Notes: generated from the sequence alone by a model not told the origin. Shown: positions 46,617-58,860, counted from the first letter of the stretch. The stretch is DNA of 64,000 nt from Lactarius indigo (GCA_025766275.1 JAFKAC010000002.1:2418001-2482000); one strand, 5' to 3'. A program made the numbers and translations.

Positions 46617-48295
46617 GACGAGAGAGTCGTGTATCAAGCGTGGTTAATCATGTGATTCCGGATCCAATATTATCGATGACATTCCAATAGTTACGGAAAC
46701 CCAAACACGTCCTCTATTGCCCAACCCAGTCCTAGTATTCTATCGGCGATTGCGGGAATGGTAAGACCTCGTCACGCGCCCAGCGCTGGCCCTTGGCGGT
46801 TAGCGACGTGCTATGCCACTTTCCCGGCATTGCTGACACCAGGTGTCCAGCTGTGGATCTACAAGCGCCGACAAGTCAATTTCATCTCGAGGGAAGCATT
46901 GCCTACTGGTCACGACGTACTGTACAACTGGGGAAACGAACGGCTGACCCCAAGATGATCAGTCACGGATCACTTGGCCGTTAACCACAACTGGACTTAC
47001 AACTGATTACAAGTCCTCTGACATTGCGGAGGAACGCAATCCGTGGGGTGTGCCACACTAAATCTGCACCAGCGGTTTTCGCACCGAATCTAAGAAGCGG
47101 TTGGCTTCGCTGTGAAAAATATTATTCACAACGCAACGCTCACTTCTTCCTCTGGCTGCGAGAAGAACGTCAGACCGCCGCAATGTGTATAGTCCAACTA
47201 GCGATTCAACTCACCAACTCGACTTCGTGGTGGCAACGTAGGTAGGTGTTGGTTACCCTGCGTCTCCCATAAGGAAGTGGTGAGGAAGGTGAAAAGGAGT
47301 CTTGCTCACCTCCGCCAGTGACACATCCTGGAGAATGTTTGAATGCTCGGAGAAGGTGAGTGAGTTGGTGCCCTCCTCAGCAACTACGAATGCCTTAAAT
47401 CTCCAGACAACACCTCCCGAGAGGTTGGCACCGGGCAGTCGAAAATCAACTAAGTCTCGGGCGCATTAGATCGTATCACGCTCCCCGATTGCTAGGCGTT
47501 TGTTTCTGGCTAATCGACGGTTTCATAACCTGTAATCCCAAGTGCTCCACCGTGGCGGGGATCTCAGGCTGTTGCATAAATCGGCATCTTGTACATCTGA
47601 ATCCGTCATTCCCACTCACCCACCTACGATGGTAAATCGCCAAAAGGTTAAACTCGAAAATTGAATCGTCTATCCGAGTGCGGCAACGAGCCGGCGATTG
47701 GCTCACAATATCTTCAACGAGGCAAACATGCGTTCCTGATAGCGCTCTGACTTGTGCCTCCGTTGGGGGTGCCAATGGTCGCAGGGTCGCCGGAGCTACA
47801 CGCGGACGATGGCACTTGGGCAGAAATTGTCTCAGGTTGTCACGTCCAATGATGACCAGGCACAGATAAGCGCACTGCCTCATCACCGCTGCCAGCATGT
47901 CATTCATACAGTGACAACACGATGACAGGTTACCATTATCCATTGATCGCCAACATGCTCCTTCCCGCATGTCCCCGGGCGGAGTCCTCCTTGATAGCGT
48001 CTCGCCGAAGGTCTGGGGTAACTTGGCCCCCGTAAGAATCCGTACAGATAGGCGATCTACGCCCTTGATTTGGTCATCAAGTGCGATGAATGGCGGCGCG
48101 TCCGACAGAGGGGTACTCACCAGGGCAGTGGTGTGTGCGTGCAAACGGGTAGGGTGGTAGGTTGTGCCAATGATTAGGTTTTAGATAGCTGGATTTAAGG
48201 TGATAAGTGCCCAACCCTCTGGTAAGAAAAAATCTAATCATAGCTGGGGTACCAAATATACCAGGACAAGCTTATTGAACAGGCAATGATAGCAA
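46617..48295. other. Region without a convincing gene
   Basis: A long open frame on the minus strand (about 48144-47476) lacks an ATG near its start. It contains CTRC and CCHC-like cysteines but no recognisable domain. It may be a decayed gene or a missed exon set. The rest shows only short frames. Confidence 0.35.
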
Positions 48296-49774
48296 CTATA
48301 AGCCTGCGAACATCCCCACTAAATATTGGCTAACTCCCTCCGGCGTCAGGACGCCTACATCCGAGAATACGAGCGAGATCAAGTCTGGTCTGTCAGAGAG
48401 GTTTGTCAGGCGGGGTTGTCAGACGGAGCGCGAACATGGGGAAAAGCGAGTCAAACCTAGTATAGTCGACATCGGGGTTTCTGTTCATTTGCTCTAAAGT
48501 CATTGTTCGCTGTGGCGGCGATGCGGATGCCGAACTATTGGGGACGCCATCCGTAAGCCGCGGTGAAGCCCGAGTCTGAACTGATGCGGAGCGGCTCGTT
48601 GGATGAGGAAAGGAAAGAATGCCGGAATTGTGGGTCGGGAGGTCATGCTGTGACAGGGGGAACAACCGGTGGAACTTATAGCTTAGGTGGCGCTCCGTTT
48701 AGTCGCCATCGAGGTTAATTGAGAGTTTACTGTACCTTTCTGCCAGTGCGTAGAACGGCTTGTTCTCTGCCTTTGCGATGATGGCCATTTGGTTACTCCC
48801 GACTGCATTGATTAAACCACCACTCTCGACAACTGCTTCCGACCCAACGAGAACGAAATCGACTTGATCCATGACATAAGCTACGGCAGAGTCAAGGACC
48901 ACCGTGCAAGGAATGCCGGCTGCAGTTAGAATACCGTGAGTCTTGAGGCTGTTAAAGCACAGGTACATGTGCGGTAGAAAGAGGTATAGGAGTGGAGCCT
49001 GCGCACCCGAGGCCGCGTGGACGAGCTTCGGTGACATAGACGGATATGCGCTTGCGCGTATGGGCGTGGAGCAGAGCCTGTGTGACAACTCTCGAGTAAG
49101 AGTGGGTGAGTATCTGCGGCATATCTCAGTAAGCGCCATGTGCAACGGGTGCAGAGCGTACCACAGAATCATCCTTGATGAATCCGAGCGCGAGTTCGGC
49201 TATCTTAGTACGAAATTTGATGGCCTGAGATGTGTAGCTTTTCCCTTGGTGGACAATTTCCCTCTTGAGCTCAGAAAAGCTCTTTCATACGGCATTAATA
49301 CCATGAGGCGGGTGACTTCATCAACATGATACATTTAGCTCACCGCTGATTCGTGTGGAAACAACGTCACAAAACCGATAAAGAGTTCGCAGCCAGCAGT
49401 CAGGCCGATTGGATTTGGTACACGTTTCTTCAAAGTTTCAGCACCATCATTCAATGCACGAACGAGCTCGAACATGGTGCCCGCTGAATAGGGGGTGTAA
49501 GGCGTCAAAGATAGCACCAAAATGTGTGGCCTCACCATCGGAGGATGTAACGAGCTCCGTGAGGGATTGAATTGCTGCCAGTGGGGGCGATATCTGTATC
49601 TGGTGGTGAGACTGGGCATTTCGGGTAGGTAGAACGACTTAAAGACTCACATCCTCGTCAAGCTAGGGCACGCTGGTAGGCACCGTAGACGTCAAAGCCT
49701 CGTTCACTTGCGTCATCATGATCGCTGATCGGGTTGACGTCCCCTAGAGTCGAATTTGAATAGACTGCATTCAT
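48296..49774 (-). CDS. GCN3: Translation initiation factor eIF2B subunit alpha
   Basis: Regulatory subunit of the eIF2 guanine-nucleotide exchange factor; it senses phosphorylated eIF2. Eight exons: 49774-49651, 49593-49536, 49483-49344, 49281-49162, 49113-49007, 48948-48736, 48681-48457, 48389-48296, about 359 residues. Landmarks: RGFDVYGAYQRALA, NPIGLTAGCELFIGFVTLFP, ILTHSYSRVVTQALLHAHTR, LKTHGILTAAGIPCTVVLDS, VDFVLVGSEAVVESGGLINA, FHRLFPLSQHDLPTH and DLISLVFSDVGVLTPEGVSQ. A Ser-rich insert of about 45 residues lies before the last motif. One extra T at 49660-49661 makes a stop right after RALA; the next codons give DED and all later phases agree. Confidence 0.92.
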
Positions 49775-51015
49775 GTTCCTATGAACGAGAGCCAGATGCC
49801 TCACGGCTGGTACTGTATCAGTACTCTTCGCCCTCTCACCCGCCTGCCGCCTCGGGGTGCGGACAGCTCCGGCCCGGCCCGGAGCTGGGCGGTGCTCTCG
49901 ACTTTAGGCACATTCCTTTTGCCTGCGTACCTATCATAAACGTGATATCACAGTTCTCTCACAGGGGTTTCACATTTCGGAGGAGCAGCTTCAGAGAAGT
50001 ACCTCTTTATGGAAGTGGTAACATGTGGCTCTCTGCTCCCGCTTGTCTTATTGACAATTTAGTTCCGTTACACGAACCCTGCTAGATCATGTACACTGCA
50101 TATAGTATGTCCGTGTTGGGGGATGACTGCATCTTGGCTGTGACTTAGCCCCGGTGGATTGAGAGAGGTGACTCTCGTATCCCGTTGCACATGACGAGGA
50201 ACGACACTAGGTGAGCAACAGTCTACGATGTGACGTCACCTGCATATGGGATTTCCCGGGGCAGTTGACATGAATAGAACGAATTCCAGGACGAATTGAG
50301 GACATCTTGACCTTTACGAGACGGGTTCCATGGATACCGGGAGGCAGCCGTGAGATCGGGAAGGTTGTGAAACATAAACATCGTCCAAGAGGAGTGCTAG
50401 TTGGGAATTTCAGCGGAAACCCATTTTTGAATACAATAGTTGACCAGGAACGGCGGTGGCCTTTTAACTAAATTAGTCCGCGACGTCCATTTCGCGTAAG
50501 ACCCGTGACTAATGGAAACGGCAACGTCAGCGACAGGGCGGACGCAACGACGACCACAGCATGCTCGACAGCCAATGGTGTGTTGGTGGCGATGACGAGA
50601 AGAAATGGCGGCGGTGAGCATACTGAGCTTAGCCTTAGGTGGAAACGAAAACCAACCCCGCGGGAAAAGGGCTGTGGCCGGCCCAGTCAGGGCGAATCTA
50701 CGAAAGGAACGCCGTCGTCGAAACACGTTCCGTGTCGGTCACACATCCAGACGCCTCAGATGCCGTCTTGCCACAACCGGTTGCTACCGTCCGCCCTGCT
50801 CCTCTCAACGCGCCGACTATCTCGTCCTTATTCTCACAAAAGATTATGCTTGTCTCCTTCCTCCTCTTCATATAGTACCACTTCGCTTTCCCGCTTCCCT
50901 CTTTTTTTTTCGCCATCATCCTGCCCTCACAGGCGTGTCCGCTCCTCTTTTCGCTTTTGGCCCTCTCACGCTTCTTCGGTCACCACGCTCTGACTCCTGT
51001 AAGCCATCCTCCTCC
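49775..51015. other. Intergenic region, promoter-proximal part pyrimidine-rich
   Basis: No protein is recognised in this 1.2 kb despite some overlapping open frames at 50500-51000. From about 50830 the plus strand becomes strongly CT-rich (CTTCCCTCTTTTTTTTTCGC), as in promoters of strongly expressed fungal genes. Confidence 0.4.
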
Positions 51016-51025
51016 TATATAAATA
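51016..51025 (+). promoter_or_regulatory. TATA box of the gene at 51122
   Basis: TATATAAATA lies 97-106 nt before the ATG in a CT-rich promoter. Confidence 0.65.
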
Positions 51026-51121
51026 TTTCCGCTTTTCTTACGCCCTTCCCTATCCAAAAGTCATTATCCCTCCCTTGCTCACTTCCTCGACCACTATTTT
51101 TCCTTTCTAACAGCTCTCATA

Positions 51122-51843
51122 ATGGCCTCATCTCCCCCCGAGGTTGTCTTTTCAAGTGATGTGCCCACCATGCACGAATGGTCCAGGAGGACAGGCATTC
51201 CACTAATTAGCGCGGACGCTATTGGCGTTAACTATGCCCGCTCCCGTGCTTGGCTTCATAATATCCGTAACCAGCTCGTCCAGCAGTATGGATGGCGCGA
51301 CGTGCTTCCCCTCGATGACCGCATGCTTTTTTCCATAGAATGTCAACCTCCTCAGAGTCTCCCTCGGTCACCCAATTTCCGCCTCCAGGCTCCCAGGCAC
51401 GCCTCGTCACTCTTCAACCCCGACAGACGTGTACAGTGGGAGATGGTTTTTCATGGCGCCGTCTTCCCCTACCTGCGACACACCGTTCCCCCAATAGCGG
51501 ATCTACTCTACCTCTTCCAATGCCTTCTTACCGGCGTCTTCCTCCTGGTCAAGGAAGACCACGTTCCAGGCGAGGGCACATACCGCACCATTCGTGGACT
51601 CCCTCCCGTCGAGTGGGTTGCCGCACACGAAGCCGACCTCATCAGAATATTCGGAATGCCGCACTATCGTGCACTATTTCGTGCTGCTGGTGATAAGCGC
51701 ACGTCCTTCAAGCTCGAGCACGCTAGGTGAGGCTGAGTGGCGCCGCGCCCAAACCCTTGTCCACAATTTCGTGAGGCGTTGACAGGCCGAACGCAATGAC
51801 ATCAAAACGGGGCCACCGCGTCTTTTCCACGAGGCGACTCTAG
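51122..51843 (+). CDS. Orphan protein with a strong core promoter
   Basis: The main exon 51122-51726 encodes 201 residues. It can stop at an in-frame TGA at 51728-51730, but that stop overlaps an excellent donor (CTAG|GTGAGG). Splicing to 51786 (TTGACAG) gives a 220-residue protein ending at TAG 51841-51843; I favour this. Features are MHEWSRRTGIPLISADAIGV near the start, a central GAVFPYLRHTVPPIADLLYL with a hydrophobic stretch, and a C-terminal YRALFRAAGDKRTSFKLE. No signal peptide and no known domain. The TATA box and CT-rich leader suggest strong or regulated expression. Confidence 0.55.
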
Positions 51844-52414
51844 GCTTCTACGACCCACCCGCAGTCGCTGTCATACGGCGGTGCTTTCTGATTTATTGTA
51901 CTCCTTTCTTTCTCTATATGGTTACCCTTTAATCCGTCCTCGTTTTCCATGACTCCCCTAGCCCTACGCTGTGCCAGAGGCCGCCCATGCTCATTTACGT
52001 TGCTGTGCTCACCCCCAAGTTTGTTATCCGTGTAGTTCGCACCCGTCTTGCCGCATCATCCGTTTCCTTTTCTTTTTAATTGCCCCCGTCATCACCTTCT
52101 TTCTTTCTCTTTAATATATGTAGGTGTCGCCAGCGTTTCCACAATTCTGTTCTCTACGCTTTGTACTACTTGACCTGCTTTCGCACTATCATTACATTCT
52201 CAATTCGTGGTAATTCCTTTTGCATGTTGTTACTTACAAGGCGTTTATACTGTTGGAATCACTGTTTTTCTCGTTGACCACGTTTCGATGTGTTCCGTTC
52301 CTCATTACTGTAGCCAACCTCCTTCACCTACTCCGGGCCGAAAAGCCGGCAGGGGGGGAGCGAGCACGAAGGATCACGCAGCCAAGTCAGGCTAATCCTT
52401 TGACTTAAGACCCG
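51844..52414. other. Spacer with 3' UTR and MetAP promoter
   Basis: T-rich DNA follows the orphan gene, consistent with a 3' UTR. No coding region or clear promoter element is recognised. Confidence 0.35.
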
Positions 52415-54272
52415 ATGAGTGCTACCGAAGTTCTTTGCCAAAGCTCAAATTGTCTCAATGGCAATCCTCCTTCACGTCTCGAGTGTCCCACTTGCCATAA
52501 GTGAGCTCCGAGTGATATGCCTTAACGGACAATTCTTAAGCGTTATACAGGCTCGGAATAAAAGGGTCCTTCTTCTGCGGTCAGGAGTGCTTCAAGGCTG
52601 GTTGTGAGTCGCTTTCATATCATGATCAGCCTTTTCCGCTCACTAGAGTTCTCGTCATTACTGAAGGGGTCAGTGATGCATGCAGATTCGTGCATCTGCG
52701 CTCGTTTATTCTGAGTCGCAGAAATCACACAAAGTCATCCACGAAATTGCCTCACGCCAAACCCCGTCAGATGGCGTGCCTAGTATGTTTTTGGCCCAAT
52801 GCTGGCGTGCATCCTTTGACTCCTTTGGCAGACGGCTCGTTCAATCCCTTCCCCAATTTTGGTTTCTCTGGGCCTTTACGCCCCGTGTATCCTCTTTCGC
52901 CTACGAGAGTCGTACCTGATCATATACCCCGACCTGATTACGCCGAAGATGGTTCTCCGGCTATTTCCTCCCGAGGCATGCTATGGAATACTGATGCCGA
53001 TCATCCCCTCAGGAATTCCCGTTTCCGAGAATAGGCGCAACGTCCAGCCTCCTCGCGTATTGAGTCTGGAAGAGCAGGAAAAGATGAGAACTGTTTGTAG
53101 GGTATGCGCGCGTCCATTCGCCATGGATAGGACGTCACCGTCTGTGGACCGTCCAAGTTCGGGGCCTGACCACGCTTCGACTTGCAGCTAGCTCGTGAAG
53201 TACTCGACACTGCCGCGTCGCATATCCGCCCCGGGATCACGACAGATGAGATAGATGCTGTTGTACACCAGGCATGCATAGAACGCAATGCTTATCCGTC
53301 GCCTTTGAATTATCGACACTATCCCAAGTCGGTTTGTACGTGAGTAGTAGCCTTCGAACATTTGCGTACAATGCCTAAATCTGACGTTCACATCATAGCT
53401 CGATCAACGAGGTGATTTGTCATGGGATCCCCGACCAGAGGAAGCTCCAAGAAGGCGATATTATTAACATAGGTACGTCCCGTTGCACACATGGGGGATC
53501 CCACCTCCTTACCTTCCCTGCAAAAGACGTGACACTGTACTACGATGGTGAGGCGAGCTAGTTCCATTTTCGAGCACAGAATAATTTCGGAGATACTAGG
53601 CTTCCATGGCGATTTGAATGAGACATACCCTGTGGGACAAATAGACGAGGATTCACAGCGACTCATTCGGACTGCGAGGAAATGTCTTGACGAATCGATC
53701 AAGATTTGTCGGCCGGGTGCACTGATTCGAGATATCGGAAAGGTCATGTGAGTACAGAATCGAAATCTACAGAACATCAACCGAGAAATCTTTTAGTGAA
53801 CCCATTGCTCGAGCGAACGGCTGCTCCTCTGTCCGAACATACACCGGGCATGGAATCAATGATCTGTTCCATTGTACCCCCAATGTACCCCATTACGCAA
53901 AGAACAAGGCGGTCGGAACTATGAAAGCGGGCATGGTGCGTGATTACGTGCGTCAGAGGGTGCGGACGATTAATCGACTGGGTAGTGCTTCACTATCGAG
54001 CCGGTTAGAGACAGGGCTATTGCAACCGTGGACACGCCGTCTGACGTCTAATCTACAGATGATAAATCTTGGAGGTAATTGGGACGAGGTTCATTGGCCT
54101 GATAACTGGACGGCGACGACGGTAGACGGAAAGAGAAGTGCCCAATTCGAAGAAACACTGCTGTAAGCGTGCCCACTGTGTCTATTGAGCGCCCATCCTG
54201 ATTGAAGTGGCTTCTAGGATCACAGAGACGGGAGTTGAAGTTCTGACCGCCGGGAAGCCACGGGATTTGTAG
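52415..54272 (+). CDS. MAP1: Methionine aminopeptidase 1
   Basis: Removes the initiator methionine from nascent proteins on ribosomes. Thirteen exons: 52415-52500, 52551-52603, 52722-52782, 52832-52951, 53013-53101, 53188-53339, 53399-53472, 53527-53547, 53600-53747, 53797-53935, 53986-54003, 54059-54162, 54218-54272. The N-terminal zinc finger has CQSSNC, CPTCHK and FFCGQECF. The linker [20 protein letters not shown] is typical of type 1. The catalytic domain has [11 protein letters not shown], the metal Asp of [32 protein letters not shown] and the final [18 protein letters not shown]. Exons 8 (21 nt) and 11 (18 nt) each carry a metal ligand. Exons 2 and 3 do not join in phase by one base, so that region is uncertain. 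Confidence 0.9.
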
Positions 54273-54620
54273 CGATATAGCCTGTTTGGACGGATGACGA
54301 ACGAAACAGGGCTTCTATCTTATTTGGACCGCGCAACTTGTTGTACAGGTTTTTGTGTGCTGGTTTGAGGATGTCATTGTTGTTGATATGTGGGTCAGGT
54401 GAGTTCTGTTGATACGGGCACGGTTAATAGTCAAACGCCCGGGCATGTGTGAATCTTATCACCGCGTGGTGGAGGGGTGGTTGAAGCAAAAAGGGGACTG
54501 TCCAATCATCCCTCCTTGAGAGCGCTCTTAGTGGGATCCTGCCCAATCGGTCACGCCGTTTCGATGTTTGTTAGAGCGCTACCGCCACGTAGAGCAACTT
54601 CACTCTTTTTTTTTCATTCA
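54273..54620. other. Spacer, nothing recognised
   Basis: It holds the MetAP 3' UTR and possibly the promoter of a weak gene candidate downstream. No motif is seen. Confidence 0.3.
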
Positions 54621-54944
54621 ATGACTTCAACCGAGCCGTACCTTCTTATTGAACAATGCGGATCCAAATATGGCAGATTAATATATGTCATTACCGAGCA
54701 TATCCCGTGAGTCGTGCGCGACGTAGGGTACTCCCCATTGATGTTATTTGTCCAGCGCGTCCGGAGAGCACCCTGCCAGCACGGTAGGTCGGCTGGGTGC
54801 GTCGTTGTGGGGCAAAGTGCTCACTCCTGACCCTTCTTCTTTCTCGATCACTTTTACCGGAAGCGGGAGATACGGTGCATGGACCTTGGAAAGACCGCCT
54901 TGGGTAACTGGAAGGCCCAGCAAGGGGGTTGCACTCACATACAG
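54621..54944 (+). CDS. Candidate spliced gene, 5' exons only
   Basis: Exons 54621-54706 and 54756-54944 join in phase across a good intron (CC|GTGAGT..TCCAG). They read MTSTEPYLLIEQCGSKYGRL.. then GASLWGKVLTPDPSSFSITF and GRYGAWTLERPPWVTG, protein-like in character. A donor ACAG|GTAAGG follows. Further exons, including a segment with CQFFNEINDLK near 55050, are likely, but I could not join them in phase. No family is recognised. A 202-codon open frame lies antisense and may be the shadow. Confidence 0.35.
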
Positions 54945-55449
54945 GTAAGGCTACGTGTGTTTCCACATTTTGCCTACCCATTATCTCAAAGATGGAGGAT
55001 TTCCTCCTTGTGCCCCCCTGCCTGCATCTTGCCAGTTTTTCAACGAGATCAATGACCTCAAGTAAGTGACGCGCTTTTCCCGGGCTGGAAAAACGAAAGG
55101 GTAAATCAGACTTTGCTGACACGCCCACCCTCTCTTCACGTACGGTGGGATCTCGTCTGTCTGTACCTGCCTGTCTGCTTTTCGCCTTTCGAGAAGGTGC
55201 ACGAACTGCAGTATGGAATTCTCCAAGCACTACCTCAGGCAAAACCTTATCATGGAGGTGCGCGGCGTCCCGGCATAGGTGGTTGTTTTCTGGGTACACT
55301 TTTGCACACGAACGTGAACAACTCAGTCATAAATGGCACCTATATATCTATTTATGTATGTATAGAGACGGCCATATGCATTAGGTCCAAAAAAGCGTTT
55401 AAACGCACCTCCCTCCCCTACTACGCGTGGATCACTCGGTAGTACCTCA

Positions 55450-55740
55450 ATGAAACGAGCCGCCTTTTTCTTTGCTTTGATATTTGCTGGCACTGAGACC
55501 TTTCAGCTTTACGATTCCCAGATTGAACACGGCAGATTATCGTGTCCGACGGGTGGGCCTGATTGCGACATAGCGAAAATGATGACGTACAAAATAACTA
55601 ACCACTGCTGCAACGCCTCATGGTGTCGGAGACACTCGGAGAGAGCTCGGGGTAACGTACGTCGGTTTGTGAACTCGAGAACGAAAGTTGCGGCACGCAG
55701 ATCGAATGGCACTGTGAGCGCTGGTCGGAGTTCCGGTTGA
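55450..55740 (+). CDS. Candidate small secreted cysteine-containing protein
   Basis: A single 96-residue frame. Residues 1-19 (MKRAAFFFALIFAGTETFQ) look like a signal peptide, followed by five Cys within about 35 residues (SCPTGGPDC, NHCCNASWC) and a basic tail. Small size, secretion signal and Cys content fit fungal effector-type proteins, but the basic tail without Cys pairs and lack of introns make a chance ORF possible. Confidence 0.25.
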   Translation: MKRAAFFFALIFAGTETFQLYDSQIEHGRLSCPTGGPDCDIAKMMTYKITNHCCNASWCRRHSERARGNVRRFVNSRTKVAARRSNGTVSAGRSSG

Positions 55741-56018
55741 GATCTGATGATGCTGGTGAAGTTATGAGCCGGTCGATTGAAATCAGATTTTTATCGCACT
55801 CCGTGCCATGGGGTCGGCGATGAAATCGTGATAAAGTCGAACGTGGAGGCAGACCCGAGGAGTGGTACAAGCAAGCAATGTGTTCAGATTCCGGGACTAG
55901 TCTGGTTAAGTAAACATAACTTCTCAAGACAACCAGTTCCTTTATAACAATTCCTGGGGTCAGAAAACCGTCAAAATTCATAGCAGTACTTCCGAGCTCA
56001 TAAACAGAAAAGTGTCGT

Positions 56019-58860
56019 TCACCCCTCCACCGTCGAAGGCTTGTTTTTCTGAATTTCGCTATTTATATCGTCCGTGCATTCATTGAAGGGTTCCTGACGA
56101 TCTAGAGCACCGATCCGTTCAACTGTGACTCGATCAGATAAACTCGCCCTACGTTGTCTCCGATGCAAGCCACTTTCCGTCGGCGATCCAGGCTCCGCGG
56201 GCCCCTTAGGCAATTGCCCTTGCACCTCGGTCATCCGGAGCTTCTGAAGGTCTGCGTAAGAGCCGTGCTGGCTTCGTGATCGTGCGCGATTAGGGGTGAC
56301 ATGTCCATCGTCTGATCGCAAAACGCCAAGAACGGTGTCGTAGTCCCCCGTGTCCTCGCTATCCGAGGCATCTGGCGAAGTAGGGCGACTGATATCTGGA
56401 CTCTTGGACGGCGGGCCAGCCCATGCACTTGTTCCGCGCCCAGCACTGCGGCTCCATCCGAACAAACGTTCGTCGAGCCAACTCTGGTTTAAGACGTAAG
56501 AGATGGGTACTGGTTACAGATGAGTACGTACCATTGGGTGCGCGAAAAGGTTCTCTTGCGTTTCAACTCCGGGAGCACCGCTCTTCCTTTGCCATAACCC
56601 CGACTTCCCATTCGACATGGGAACGCTTGACGAGGGTAGTACCACATGATTCTGAATCGATATCAAGGTTAGGACGGATTCAGCGCGTCTGGGAGCCCGT
56701 TCACCTTATCAAAGTCATCAAAGAGCTTAGGGCCGAATTCATTGATGATATCCATCAGCTCGTTCGAGAGGGTTTGGCGCGTCGCTTTTAATCGCTCAAG
56801 ATACTGGTGCTGCCCCGGCATAAGTGACATGACGAGTGGTCTAAGAGATCTGCGCTGCCAATTAGTTGCCGAATACAATCAAAGATCTCACGCACTTACT
56901 TGAAAACGTCGCTCCCTGCCTCGCCGAACTTTAATGCAGCATATCCGATTGCTGGTAACGCCGTGATGGTTAAGGGCGGTGCCAGTAACCTCCATTGCCA
57001 TGGGGCATTTGCCTTGATAGCTATGATGGTGGCGACGACGGCATAGAAACTGTACAGTACAGGTGTAATACCGAGAGATATCAACACTTTCCAGGATGCG
57101 ACGACATCGCGACCATGAATTTTCACGACTGATGCTGCGAGGGCCTCTGGGATAGCGTAAAGAAGTGCCAAGAATGCTCTAAGAGAAACCCGCGTACCTT
57201 TAGCTTTCTTCTTTGATAAGATGGAAGCCGCCAAGAAAATAGGACCATTCAAGATAACACCTGGCAAAGCAAAGGTACTCCAAACGCTCAACAGCCCAAC
57301 ACGATATAGCAACAAGCTGAGCGTCTTCCAGCTCGCTCTTTTGGAAGTTTTGGCTCTTGGCACCTTTAATCGAGTTGAGTGGATTCTTCACCAAGCCCGA
57401 GAGCATCAGCTGAGACGTACCTGATGGTCCCGCAGACCCAAGTCTCGTAGAAGACGGTTGTACTTGAGAACATTGCTCAGCAAGGCTTGGAGACGAGGAT
57501 CATCCTTGTAAACGTTATATCCGTGCAGAAAACGCTTGTTTAGCTCTACTACTTGACCCAAAGTCAGGTGCTCGAGCCCGGGAGGTTTGTACAATCGCCT
57601 CGCGGCTTGAATAAGCTATGTACAGGATTAGGAAGAATCACATAATACACTTGGGCCACTCACCATGAGAGTATCATAATCAGGCGCTCGGATGGTGACG
57701 GTCTTGAGGGCTTCATATACCAAATCCAAAAATTTGGACACAGGCCTCTCGCTTCTCTGGACCTCCTTGTTTAAACTTCTCGGCGAACTCAACGGGAACA
57801 TCCAAGGCGGGCCCAAACTCGACCACAGCACGAGAGCGGAAGCGGTGGGCGTGGAAATACGAAAGTCCAACGGGAACCAGTTTGACCTTTACGTTGGGGT
57901 TGTTCGCCATAGCTCCCAGTGCCATGATGGAAACACCGGCCTTGAAAGGAAGAAGATCAGTGCGATCGTGACTGCCGCCTTAACACCTAGTTAGCATGAC
58001 AGACTTTCAAAGAGGGTCGATCTGGAATACCTTCCGGGAAAATCCCGACACACGCTCCGTCAGTAAGCCGCTGGTAGACGTGGCGGAATGTCTCTTGTTG
58101 GTCGATAAAGGGAAGGCGCTTGAACTCCATCCCGTTGACGCCTTGAGCCTTCAGTTCGTCTAACTTTTCCTTGATTCGATTTGTCACCTTTCCGCTCTCT
58201 CCTCCGAATTCCCGCTTTATTTTCAACTCGGTGTCCGAGATGACTTGAGTAACTTCGGCCACGGGGGAGCCAACGGATCTTGGGAGCATAATTTGCATTT
58301 TAGGGTGTGAATTCCGATAGAAACCTTGTGCCCTCCCCCAACACAACAAAGGGATCGTCTGGAGCAAGCCGTATTTTCCCGGTACCGGGCTTTGCATCAT
58401 CCGCGGCACGAGCGACAGGGACTTTGCATTGATATCATGAATAGAGTATAGACCAGAAAGATAACAAAAGAACCTACTGCACTTTATAAGTTTGGCAAAG
58501 AAACCGATGGCCTTCCGTTTCATGCTCTTGGCCGCAATAAGAAAGCTGACCTGTCGTCCTGTCTCACGGTAGACCTCATTTGCAAGGAGGACAGGATCAA
58601 GGAACTACGACAAAGGGAGAAAGAATGTAAGAATGTAAGATGGGAAGGACAATAGCTCATACCTGGTTGTGATGGGGGGCAGCAACGAATATGACGGGGC
58701 CGTCACGAGGGATATTGAAAGCACCTCTGGGGCGAATCTCGCGGAAGAAGGTGTGGATGGCAGTGGCCCAGACGACGAGGAAAGTCTTATAGGAGAGGCT
58801 AGAGGCATAAAATCTCTCCATCAACGAGAACCCCTCCGAGTTCGATGGCTTTACAGACAT
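56019..58860 (-). CDS. Glycerol-3-phosphate / dihydroxyacetone-phosphate acyltransferase, Sct1/Gat family
   Basis: Catalyses the first acylation of glycerolipid synthesis in the ER membrane. N-terminus MSVKPSNSEGFSLMERFYAS, then acyltransferase motif I APHHNQ-FLDPVLLANEV split by an intron, IPVARAADD, FVVLGEGTRF, motif III GIFPEGGSHDRTDLLPFKAG and KVKLVPVGLSYFHAHRFRSR. Downstream are YEALKTVTIRAPDYDTLM, LTLGQVVELNKRFLHGYNVY and several membrane segments (SVWSTFALPGVILNGPIFLA, VLYSFYAVVATIIAIKA), and a Ser-rich C-terminus with many potential phosphosites, as in yeast Sct1/Gpt2. One extra T at 57742 breaks the frame between GGPEKREA and VSKFLDLVYEAL. It is divergent from the 5-phosphatase, 212 bp away. 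Confidence 0.9.

Noticed and set aside
47476..48144. 222-codon minus-strand open frame
   Set aside because: Its first in-frame start is not ATG, no domain is recognised and no splice partner is found; kept only as a note in the gap description.
49756..50085. 109-codon plus-strand frame at the start of the eIF2B-alpha gene
   Set aside because: It overlaps the antisense 5' end of eIF2B-alpha and has no recognisable features.
54691..55299. 202-codon minus-strand frame
   Set aside because: Its opposite strand has spliced, more protein-like exons; the minus frame is Arg/Ser-rich and lacks homology signs.
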